DNA of 64,000 nucleotides, from positions 1,166 to 65,165 of the forward strand of contig NZ_LT575483.1 of NCBI RefSeq assembly GCF_900086705.1. The letters run 5' to 3'. The translations under genes and the position numbers were made by a program. Within the stretch, counting starts at the first letter, position 1; each line of letters opens with the position of its first letter. This document shows, piece after piece, positions 29,116 through 36,855 of this stretch. The DNA comes from Massilibacillus massiliensis (GTDB taxonomy: Bacteria > Bacillota > Negativicutes > FLKF01). Under the pieces are notes generated by a model. The model was not told where the DNA came from. It saw only the letters and a list, made by a program, of their open reading frames with translations, and did no database searches.

Positions 29116-29415
29116 GTGTTAAGTCCAGAGATGATGAATATTTTGGTTTCTTATGGACCAATTGTCGTAATGATTGTGATTTTTTATTTTATGTTGTATA
29201 GGCCACAGAAAAAGGAACAAGTGCGTCGTAAAGAAATGCTCGATAACTTGAAAAAAGGTCATAAAATCATGACAATCGGTGGTATTTATGGCGAGATTAC
29301 TGCAATTAAAGATAACATTGTTACCGTAAAAATTGCTGATAAAGTAGAAATTGAAGTAGCAAGGTCATCTGTAAATACAAATGTTACGCAAGAAAAAAAA
29401 GCTGAAAAAGCATAA
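29116..29415 (+). CDS. yajC: Preprotein translocase subunit YajC
   Basis: About 100 residues. One N-terminal membrane helix (YGPIVVMIVIFYFMLY), then the YajC signature RPQKKEQVRRKEML and the cytoplasmic beta domain GHKIMTIGGIYGEI. It associates with SecDF, encoded 2.5 kb downstream. The frame opens at TTG 29101 but that is upstream of GGAGGGG (29103-29109), so GTG 29116 is the start. Confidence 0.95.
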   Translation: MLSPEMMNILVSYGPIVVMIVIFYFMLYRPQKKEQVRRKEMLDNLKKGHKIMTIGGIYGEITAIKDNIVTVKIADKVEIEVARSSVNTNVTQEKKAEKA

Positions 29416-29423
29416 TTTTACAT

Positions 29424-30002
29424 ATGATAAAGAAAGAATTACGCAAAAAAATTTTGAAGATCCGACGGAGCTTGGGAGAGTCTGTGATAAGAGAAGAAAG
29501 TGATGCAATTTTGGAGCATTTGCTATACAGTCCATTGGTTGAAGATGCAAAAGTTATTATGTGCTATTTAGCGATGGAGGATGAAGTACAGCTAATGAAC
29601 TTCATTGCGTATGCATTGCAAAAGGGTAAGTCAATTTGCGTTCCGCATATAAGAGATAAGGCTGGGCTTATGGATGCAGTTAAGATTGAAAATTTAGATA
29701 AACTTGTTTCTGGCGAGTTTGGAATTTTAACTGTGGATAATCCAGATATAAATATAATGCAGCCTGATGAAATAGATTTGGTCATTGTACCGGGGGTTGC
29801 TTTTGATAAACAGGGGCATCGTTTAGGTATGGGAGCCGGATTCTACGATCGGTTTTTATTAAATGCCGATCAAGCTGATTTTGTAGGAGTTGCGCTTTCT
29901 TGTCAAATTGTCGATTTTGTGCCTTCTATGGTGCATGATTGTTTAGTTGATTATATTATTACCAAAGATGGAATTATAAATTGTAAAACAGGCAAAATGT
30001 AG
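29424..30002 (+). CDS. 5-formyltetrahydrofolate cyclo-ligase
   Basis: Converts 5-formyl-THF to 5,10-methenyl-THF with ATP. 192 residues. Motifs: N-terminal KKELRKKILKIRRSL, substrate-side MCYLAMEDEVQL, VPHIRDK, and the signature VPGVAFDKQGHRLGMGAGFYDRF split by one turn. Begins 9 bases after yajC. The last codons form one arm of a 20-bp dyad, so the mRNA end is built into the gene. Confidence 0.95.
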   Translation: MIKKELRKKILKIRRSLGESVIREESDAILEHLLYSPLVEDAKVIMCYLAMEDEVQLMNFIAYALQKGKSICVPHIRDKAGLMDAVKIENLDKLVSGEFGILTVDNPDINIMQPDEIDLVIVPGVAFDKQGHRLGMGAGFYDRFLLNADQADFVGVALSCQIVDFVPSMVHDCLVDYIITKDGIINCKTGKM

Positions 30003-30030
30003 CTTAGCTGCATTTTGCCTGTTTTACAAT
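29980..30030 (+). terminator. 20-bp perfect stem across the stop codon
   Basis: Positions 29980-29999 and 30011-30030 are exact inverted complements (20 bp; ends ATTGTAAAAC and GTTTTACAAT) around an 11-base loop. It includes the last codons of the cyclo-ligase gene. There is no T tract after it, so it may act as an RNA stability or processing element between the two genes as well as, or instead of, a terminator. Confidence 0.6.
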
Positions 30031-30048
30031 AGATTAGGAGTCGGTTTT

Positions 30049-30753
30049 ATGGAAATTAAAATTGGAGTAGCAAAGACGATGAAATATGCTGTTTCTTATT
30101 CCGGTGACAGTGTGGAATTCTCCGAGCGGCCACATGGTGGAATCTCTGTTATTTTAGCGGACGGCCAAGGTAGCGGGAGAGCCGGCAGAAATACGAGTAG
30201 TTTAGTTGTAAACAAAGCAGCATCGCTCATTGCTGACGGTACACGTGATGGTGCTGTGGCACGTGCAGTACACGATTATCTGTATGCAGTAAAAAATGGG
30301 CAGGTATCTTGTACGCTCACAGTTTTTAGTGCAGATTTTGAAACGGATACAGTTGTAATTAGTCGAAATTCTAATTGTCCGGCTATTGTGAAGACTTTGG
30401 ATTATACCGTTGTTTATGATGAGGAAATTAATCCAATCGGCGTACATCGACGTATGAAACCTCTAATTTATGAAGTACCGTTAGAATATGGAATGATTTT
30501 AGTTTCATATTCAGACGGTATTCAGGCTGCAGGAAGAAAACGTGGAAAAGAATTTGATTTTAAGCGTATATTAAAAATAATTGAAGAAAATACTGTTGAT
30601 GATACAGAATTTATCGCAGACAGTATTCTCGAATATGCTTTATCTTTAGATGATAATAGACCAGGAGATGATATGACTGTTGTTGTAATGGGTGTGAGCA
30701 ATAAAGAATATACAAATGAAATACGACGTGTTCATATTTCTTTTCCATATTAG
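30049..30753 (+). CDS. SpoIIE-like PP2C family phosphatase
   Basis: A stand-alone phosphatase domain, 234 residues, without membrane or sensor part. Metal-binding acids fit the PP2C/SpoIIE pattern: ILADGQGSG (Asp38-Gly39), LVSYSDGIQAAG near 155, and RPGDDMTVVVM near 213. It probably dephosphorylates a serine/threonine phosphoprotein such as an anti-sigma antagonist, but no such partner is seen here. Start ATG 30049 after TTAGGAG. It forms a tight group with the P-loop and HD genes. Confidence 0.85.
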   Translation: MEIKIGVAKTMKYAVSYSGDSVEFSERPHGGISVILADGQGSGRAGRNTSSLVVNKAASLIADGTRDGAVARAVHDYLYAVKNGQVSCTLTVFSADFETDTVVISRNSNCPAIVKTLDYTVVYDEEINPIGVHRRMKPLIYEVPLEYGMILVSYSDGIQAAGRKRGKEFDFKRILKIIEENTVDDTEFIADSILEYALSLDDNRPGDDMTVVVMGVSNKEYTNEIRRVHISFPY

Positions 30754-30765
30754 AAGGTGAGAGCT

Positions 30766-31149
30766 ATGCGAGTTGCAATTGTTGGTGTATGTGCAGCAGG
30801 GAAAACTACGTTAGTCGAAGGTTTAAAAGAAGCTGGGTTTGACGCTTATAATGTAGCGCAGGAACATTCTTGCATTAAAAAATTTTGGAATAGAAAAATT
30901 CCGGAATTGCTCATTATGATAGATGCAACACTTCCAGCAATAAAAAAGCGTCGGTTCGTTACTTGGGATGAAAGTCGGTTGAAGGTACAACATGAGCGGT
31001 TGCGTGATGCAAGAGCAAATGCTGACTTATATATTCAGACAGACTTTCTAAGTAAAGAAGAGGTACTCCAAATCGCGATAAATTTCATTAGGGGGAAAAG
31101 TAATGTCAGAAGTAACAATAGAGGATTTACGGAAAGATCACGAAATTAG
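30766..31149 (+). CDS. Small P-loop NTPase of unknown function
   Basis: About 127 residues. Walker A GVCAAGKTT at 7-15 right after the first beta strand MRVAIV, resembling a small nucleotide kinase core. A possible second-strand aspartate is in LLIMIDATLPAIKKRR; no classic lid is present. It is shorter than known kinases. GTG 30757 opens the frame, but GAAGGTGAG suits ATG 30766. The HD gene starts inside its last 47 bases. Substrate unknown. Confidence 0.75.
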   Translation: MRVAIVGVCAAGKTTLVEGLKEAGFDAYNVAQEHSCIKKFWNRKIPELLIMIDATLPAIKKRRFVTWDESRLKVQHERLRDARANADLYIQTDFLSKEEVLQIAINFIRGKSNVRSNNRGFTERSRN

Positions 31150-31768
31150 TGTGTATTTAGAATGCAGTACAAAGTATCTTGGTGAACTTGGTTTTACGGA
31201 ACATGGAAGACGACATGTGTCAATTGTCGCAAAACGCGCTAGAGAGATATTAGAATTATTGGATTATACACAAAGAGACTGTGAACTTGCTGAGATGGCT
31301 GGATACCTACATGATATCGCAAATCTTGTAAACCGTTTTAATCATGGTGGGATGGGTGCAATGATGGCATATAATATATTGACACGTCTCCGCATGCAGC
31401 CGGAAGAAATTGCGCTTGTAATTTCGGCAATCGGTAATCATGAGGAAGAGCGTGGTAATGCAGTCAATCATGTTGCGTCTGCTTTGATTTTAGCTGATAA
31501 ATCAGATGTTCATCGCACGCGTGTTACGAATACGGATTTTGCTACATTTGAAATTCATGATAGAGTAAATTTCGCTGCTGAAAGTTCAGTTATAAAAGTA
31601 GATGCAGAAAATCGCACGATAAAGTTAATCTTAACTATTAATACAAAAATTTGTCCGGTTATGGAATATTTTGAAATTTTTTTAGAACGCATGATTATGT
31701 GTCGGAGAGCGGCAGCTTTTTTAAAGTGTAGATTTGGGTTAGTGATCAATGGAAATGAATTGTTATAA
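31103..31768 (+). CDS. HD-domain phosphohydrolase
   Basis: 221 residues. HD metal ligands are in order: His38 (HGRRHVS), His70-Asp71 (GYLHDIAN), His81 and His113 (GNHEEERGN), Asp132 (LADKSDVHRTR). This is the five- or six-ligand arrangement of HD hydrolases acting on nucleotides or cyclic nucleotides. The N-terminal 30 residues and C-terminal 70 are not recognised. ATG 31103 follows AGGGGG and overlaps the P-loop gene, so the two are coupled. Confidence 0.85.
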   Translation: MSEVTIEDLRKDHEISVYLECSTKYLGELGFTEHGRRHVSIVAKRAREILELLDYTQRDCELAEMAGYLHDIANLVNRFNHGGMGAMMAYNILTRLRMQPEEIALVISAIGNHEEERGNAVNHVASALILADKSDVHRTRVTNTDFATFEIHDRVNFAAESSVIKVDAENRTIKLILTINTKICPVMEYFEIFLERMIMCRRAAAFLKCRFGLVINGNELL

Positions 31769-31782
31769 TTTTTAACCATCAA

Positions 31783-31812
31783 TTGACATAATCACAAGTG
31801 GGCGACTATAAT
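31783..31812 (+). promoter_or_regulatory. Promoter of secD-secF
   Basis: TTGACA (31783-31788), 18-base spacer, TATAAT (31807-31812), 45 bases before secD. Confidence 0.8.
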
Positions 31813-31856
31813 AGTCTATGTATTACTGATTGGATCATAGATGGAGGGAATTTTAG

Positions 31857-33092
31857 TTGAGAAAGAAACCTTTTACCAAGCTAATGATAATAATAATTGC
31901 TATAATTGGTACATTTTGCTATTATATATCACCATTGGCTTATTCGATTAAACAAGGATTGGATTTGCAAGGTGGAACACATGTAGTCCTTGAGGCAATT
32001 GATACTCCAGAAGCACCGGTAAATGAAGATGCGGTGCAAAGAGTTGTTAAAATTATTGAAAAGCGTGTAAACGAATTAGGACTGACAGAGCCAATTATTC
32101 AACGACAAGGCGAAAGAAGAATTATTGTTGAATTACCAGGCGTAAAAGATCCTGACAAAGCAATTGAAGTTTTGGGAAAAACCGCAATGTTAGAGTTTCA
32201 GGATGACAGTGGCGTCACTGTTATGACAGGTCAAGATTTAAAAGATGCAAAAGCACAAATCGATCAAGGCAACCAAAATTTAGTTGCTTTAGAATTTTCT
32301 GATGAAGGCGGCAAAAAATTTGCGGATTTGACTGCAAAAAATGTTGGGAAAAATATTGCAATTCTTCTAGATAAGCAAATTTTGACCAATCCAAATGTTA
32401 GAGAACCAATTACGGGTGGAAAAGCAGTTATTACTGGATCGAGAACGCTTGAAGAAGCACAGAGGTTAGCAATTTTGCTGCGTTCAGGTGCACTTCCCGT
32501 AAAAGTAGATATTGTTGAAACGCGTACAGTAGGTCCTACGCTTGGCCAAGATTCAAAAGAAAAAAGTGAATTTGCATTTGCAATTGGAATTGGCGCAGTT
32601 ATCTTTTTCATGTTAGCGTTTTACCATTTATCAGGTTTTGTTGCTAATATTGCGCTGATGGCTTATGTTCTCATGACATTAGTTGCGTTAAGAATGTTAG
32701 ATGCAACACTGACCTTACCAGGCATAGCTGGGATTATCTTATCAATTGGTATGGCAGTAGATGCTAATGTTTTAATCTTCGAACGTTTTAAAGAAGAATA
32801 CAGGTCAGGTAAAACTTTGATGGCAGCTATGGATTCAGGTTTTTCTAGAGCGTTTGCTACGATTATTGATTCGCATTTAACGACAATTATCACGGCGACA
32901 GTACTCTTCTTTTTAGGAACTGGTACAGTTAAAGGATTTGCGATTACTTTAGGATTGGGAATTGTTTTAAGTTTATTGACTGCCTATGCGTTTACGCAAT
33001 ATTTGTTAAAACTTTTAATTGCTTCTAATATTTTTAAAGACGGCAGAGCCTATGGCGCATCAAGGGTGGTGAAAAAAAATGAAAAAGTTTGA
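31857..33092 (+). CDS. secD: Protein translocase subunit SecD
   Basis: 411 residues. N-terminal membrane helix, then the extracytoplasmic P1 region starting GLDLQGGTHVVLEA, and five C-terminal helices with the family motif GMAVDANVLIFERFKEE. It uses the proton gradient to aid the late steps of protein export with SecF. Starts with TTG 31857 after GGAGGG. Separate secD and secF genes rather than the fused secDF of Bacillus. Confidence 0.96.
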   Translation: MRKKPFTKLMIIIIAIIGTFCYYISPLAYSIKQGLDLQGGTHVVLEAIDTPEAPVNEDAVQRVVKIIEKRVNELGLTEPIIQRQGERRIIVELPGVKDPDKAIEVLGKTAMLEFQDDSGVTVMTGQDLKDAKAQIDQGNQNLVALEFSDEGGKKFADLTAKNVGKNIAILLDKQILTNPNVREPITGGKAVITGSRTLEEAQRLAILLRSGALPVKVDIVETRTVGPTLGQDSKEKSEFAFAIGIGAVIFFMLAFYHLSGFVANIALMAYVLMTLVALRMLDATLTLPGIAGIILSIGMAVDANVLIFERFKEEYRSGKTLMAAMDSGFSRAFATIIDSHLTTIITATVLFFLGTGTVKGFAITLGLGIVLSLLTAYAFTQYLLKLLIASNIFKDGRAYGASRVVKKNEKV

Positions 33093-33996
33093 TATTATTG
33101 GTAAACGCAAATGGTGGTACATAATTTCTATTTTGCTTTTACTTCCGGGAATAATTTCAATTGTGACCCAGGGGTTTAATCTTGGTATCGATTTTACTGG
33201 TGGAACTTTAATGGATTTAAAATTTTCTAGACCGGTTACGGTTGTTGAAATTCGTGATGTATTAAAAGAACACCATTTAGATAATAGCATGATTCAATTA
33301 GCCAGCAATGATGAAGCTGCAACATCGGCTGAGAGTGTTTTAATTAGAACTGCAAATTTATCAGATGAAATGCATCGGGCTGTTTTAGCTGATATTGGCA
33401 ACAAACTTGGACACTATGAAGTGCTCCGTACAGAAAGAGTCGGTGCAGTTATGGGATCCGAATTGACGATGCAGGCTATTTGGGCTATGTTTATTTCGTG
33501 GGCATTGATTATTTTGTATGTATCCTATCGGTTTGAGTTTAAATTTGCACTTGCTGCAGTACTTGCCTTGGTACATGATACGGTAATTGTCATTGGTGTA
33601 TTTTCTCTATTACAAATAGAAATTGATGCTACTTTTGTTGCAGCAATTCTCACGATTATAGGATATTCGATTAACGATACAATCGTTATTTTTGATAGAA
33701 TTCGTGAGAATTTAAAGCTTCATCATCGTAAAAATGGCGATTTAGTAGAACTTGCGGATGAAAGCATATGGCAAACAATGACACGTTCTGTTTATACAGT
33801 ACTTACTGTTTTATTCACGACTGCAGCATTGTATTTCTTTGGTGGAGAAACTACCAAGAACTTTTCTTTTGCATTATTGGTAGGTTTTATTTGTGGGGCA
33901 TATTCTTCAATATTTACAGCAACTCCATTATGGATTACATTTAAAAATTATGCTGATCGTAAGAAAATGCAGGCAAATATTAAGACTGTAAAATAA
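33079..33996 (+). CDS. secF: Protein translocase subunit SecF
   Basis: 305 residues, six membrane helices. Motifs: GIDFTGGTLMDL after helix 1, and GYSINDTIVIFDRIREN in the C-terminal half. It overlaps secD by 14 bases; the pair forms one complex. Ends at a terminator. Confidence 0.96.
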   Translation: MKKFDIIGKRKWWYIISILLLLPGIISIVTQGFNLGIDFTGGTLMDLKFSRPVTVVEIRDVLKEHHLDNSMIQLASNDEAATSAESVLIRTANLSDEMHRAVLADIGNKLGHYEVLRTERVGAVMGSELTMQAIWAMFISWALIILYVSYRFEFKFALAAVLALVHDTVIVIGVFSLLQIEIDATFVAAILTIIGYSINDTIVIFDRIRENLKLHHRKNGDLVELADESIWQTMTRSVYTVLTVLFTTAALYFFGGETTKNFSFALLVGFICGAYSSIFTATPLWITFKNYADRKKMQANIKTVK

Positions 33997-33999
33997 ACA

Positions 34000-34036
34000 A
34001 AACCACGGGATACATAATGTATTTCGTGGTTTTACT
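34000..34036 (+). terminator. Terminator after secF
   Basis: AAACCACG(GGA) and (TTT)CGTGGTTT with inner pairing TACAT/ATGTA, followed by a T-rich stretch. Confidence 0.8.
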
Positions 34037-34094
34037 TATAATTTTAGAGGAATACTATGATCTTTTATCGAATAAAAAGATTATTGGTGAAAGA

Positions 34095-34124
34095 CAAACT
34101 CGGTGAATACCGAGTTTTGTTGTT
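34095..34124 (+). terminator. Hairpin with T tract before recJ
   Basis: AAACTCGGT and ACCGAGTTT around GAAT, followed by TTGTTGTT. A TATAAT follows at 34126-34131 before recJ. It may be a second terminator of the sec transcript, or an attenuator if the recJ transcript starts upstream. Confidence 0.55.
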
Positions 34125-34158
34125 ATATAATGGAATTGTTTATTAAGGTGGTCGTAAT

Positions 34159-36789
34159 GTGAATAATAAGATATGGAGCGTTTCATCTCCTAATTTTGCG
34201 TTAGAGGAATATTTAAGCAAAACTTTAAATTTATCAAGCGTACTTGTAAGAATTTTAATAAATCGTGGTTTGACAACCGAAGAACAAATTTCTGCTTTTT
34301 TAAATACAAATAAGCAATCTTTTTTTAATCCATTTTTATTGAAAGATATGGATATTGTAATTGAACGAATCATTTCTGCTATTACAAATAAAGAACGTAT
34401 TGCGATATATGGGGATTATGATGTTGATGGAATTACTGCTACATCTGTTTTGGTTAAGGTACTAGATGCACTAGGAGCAGACGTTATTTATTATATTCCA
34501 GAAAGACAATGTGAGGGATATGGTATTCATGTAAATGCATTAGAAGGTCTTATTGCAAAGGGTGTAAGCCTGTTGATTACGGTTGATTGCGGCATTAGTT
34601 CAGTAGAAGAAGTGGCTAGTGTGAAAAATCGTTTAGATATTATTATTACGGATCATCACAGGCCACCGGAAATATTGCCAGAAGCTTTTGGTATTATCAA
34701 TCCTAAACAAGAGGGGTGTCCATATCCAGATAAAGAAATTGCTGGTGTTGGAGTTGCCTATAAAGTTTGTCAAGCGCTTTGGAAAAAAATACAAAAACAA
34801 GAACTTAGAGAATACTTAGATATTGTTGCATTGGGAACAGTTGCGGATGTTGTTCCTTTAGTCGGTGAGAATCGTTTAATTGTTACTTTAGGATTGGAGC
34901 AGTTAAATCATACGAAAAATTTGGGATTGAAGTCTTTAATAAAAAACTGTGGCTTAGCAGATAAAACAATAAATGCGGGCAAAGTAGGGTTTATTTTAGC
35001 ACCGAGGCTAAATGCTGTAGGGCGCTTGGACAACGCATCCATTGGCGTGAAATTATTATTAACGCATAACTTACAAGAAGCTGAACAGATTTCAGACGTA
35101 CTGGAAACTGAAAATCACAATCGCCAATGTATTGAAAAAGAAATTCTCGCAGAAGCAGAAGAAGCTCTAAAAGAATTTGATTTGTCAAAGGAAAAAGTGA
35201 TTGTTTTATCAGGACTGCGTTGGAATATAGGTGTTGTAGGAATCGTTGCTTCACGGCTAGTTGATAAATATTATAAGCCAGTAATTATTATTAGTGAAGC
35301 TGAAGGAATTGGAAAAGGCTCTTGCCGTAGCATTTCTGGTTTTGATATTTATAAAGCGTTGAAAAAATGTGCAGATCTATTAGAGAAATTTGGCGGACAT
35401 TCACAAGCTGCAGGGTTGAGTATTTTACCTGAAAATATCTCTCAATTACGGGATGAATTAACGATAATAGCGCAGGCTGAGTTAACGGATGAAGACTATG
35501 TTCCTAAAGTTCATGTCGATTCTGCTATTGATTTAGAGCAGATAAACGGTTCATTTATTGAAACTTTGAAATGTTTAGAGCCATATGGAATGGGAAACCC
35601 TCAGCCAATATTTGCTTGTAGGGATCTTGAAATTTTAAATACGCAGAAACTGGGGCAAGAAGGAAAACATCTAAGATTTAACATAAAGCAAAATAAAACT
35701 ATAGTTCAAGGAATAGCGTGGGGAAAGGGTGATTTGACAGAGGCATTAGACAAAGCGGGCAGTGTTAATTTAGTTTTTCAGCCAGAGATCAATGAATGGC
35801 AAGGAAGATGTAATATCCAATTGATTGCACATGATTTTCAAAATGTACATAGGGAAAAGGGCAAGTTAGATGAATTATATTCTAGTCAACCGAAAGAAAT
35901 TGAATATAATTTCGCAGAAGATGTTTCTAGATTTTTTAATGATATAGATGATTTAAAGCTTGAATCAAGACATGATTTTCAAATCTCAAATATGTGTGAC
36001 AGCAGAAACATTGCTGATAAATCAGCCTATATAAAAAATTTGATGAAAAATGATGAGCAAATATTAGTTTTAGTCAATGATGCGAAACAGGCAATTGGAA
36101 TTGCAAGCACATTAAGAGAAGAAAAAACCGAATTACAAGATAAAATTGCTTTTTATTTTTCTAGTCTTCATAATAGATGGCGTACCCAGATTAAAGAGGC
36201 GTTTAAAACAGGAGATTTACAAGTTGTTGTTGCAACAATAGATAGCGGAGGTGAGATCAGATTCCCTAATGTTTGTCATATCGTGCAATATGATTTGCCC
36301 TTAAATAAGATGTTATTTTTTCAACATTGTCGGATGACAGAAAAAGCGACTTTATTTCATATCATATTTGGTGAAAATGATATGAATTTAAATAATATCA
36401 TTCTAAAAGGGTGCCTACCAGATAAAGAAATTCTAAGAAAATTTTATTCAATTTTGAAAGCAAATGAATTTGCGAAAGATACAGCAATTGGGTTAACAAA
36501 TGGTGAGTTTTTAAAACAAGGTATTAACAAGTATCAAATCGTAATGAAAGAAACCGGTATTGATGTTTGCTTGAAGATTCTAGAAGAACTTGCTCTAATT
36601 CGAATAGACAACAATAATAAGGTCCGAAAAATTTATTTTAATCCTGTACCTAAAGAAAAATTGAACATCGAAGATTCTCCCACTTATAAAAAAAATATGC
36701 TTATATTGAAGGAGTTGCATCATTTTTTTAAGTTGGTATTTGATATAAATGAGGAAAATTTACTAACTTTGATAAATAAGTCGATATAG
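34159..36789 (+). CDS. recJ: Single-strand-specific exonuclease RecJ
   Basis: 5'-3' exonuclease for recombination and mismatch repair. 876 residues, longer than Escherichia coli RecJ. DHH catalytic motifs: YGDYDVDGITATS (near 93), TVDCGISS, and TDHHRPP. The DHHA1 part (GGHSQAAGL near 413) and OB fold follow. The last 300 residues match the RecJ_C extension typical of Bacillota (VVVATIDSGGEIRFPNV, LNKMLFFQH, PDKEILRKFYSILK). GTG 34159 after AAGGTGG. Confidence 0.95.
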   Translation: MNNKIWSVSSPNFALEEYLSKTLNLSSVLVRILINRGLTTEEQISAFLNTNKQSFFNPFLLKDMDIVIERIISAITNKERIAIYGDYDVDGITATSVLVKVLDALGADVIYYIPERQCEGYGIHVNALEGLIAKGVSLLITVDCGISSVEEVASVKNRLDIIITDHHRPPEILPEAFGIINPKQEGCPYPDKEIAGVGVAYKVCQALWKKIQKQELREYLDIVALGTVADVVPLVGENRLIVTLGLEQLNHTKNLGLKSLIKNCGLADKTINAGKVGFILAPRLNAVGRLDNASIGVKLLLTHNLQEAEQISDVLETENHNRQCIEKEILAEAEEALKEFDLSKEKVIVLSGLRWNIGVVGIVASRLVDKYYKPVIIISEAEGIGKGSCRSISGFDIYKALKKCADLLEKFGGHSQAAGLSILPENISQLRDELTIIAQAELTDEDYVPKVHVDSAIDLEQINGSFIETLKCLEPYGMGNPQPIFACRDLEILNTQKLGQEGKHLRFNIKQNKTIVQGIAWGKGDLTEALDKAGSVNLVFQPEINEWQGRCNIQLIAHDFQNVHREKGKLDELYSSQPKEIEYNFAEDVSRFFNDIDDLKLESRHDFQISNMCDSRNIADKSAYIKNLMKNDEQILVLVNDAKQAIGIASTLREEKTELQDKIAFYFSSLHNRWRTQIKEAFKTGDLQVVVATIDSGGEIRFPNVCHIVQYDLPLNKMLFFQHCRMTEKATLFHIIFGENDMNLNNIILKGCLPDKEILRKFYSILKANEFAKDTAIGLTNGEFLKQGINKYQIVMKETGIDVCLKILEELALIRIDNNNKVRKIYFNPVPKEKLNIEDSPTYKKNMLILKELHHFFKLVFDINEENLLTLINKSI

Positions 36790-36801
36790 AGTGAATATTA
36801 G

Positions 36802-36810
36802 TGTTATAAT
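36802..36810 (+). promoter_or_regulatory. Extended -10 promoter before rel
   Basis: TGTTATAAT, about 45 bases before the gene start; no convincing -35 box. Confidence 0.45.
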
Positions 36811-36855
36811 TACAGTTAACTAATAGCAAGTGTGAATATATGGGGTTGACAATTG

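Noticed and set aside
36066-36789. A fused helicase domain at the RecJ C-terminus
   Set aside because: No Walker A; the pattern agrees with the known RecJ_C extension of Bacillota.
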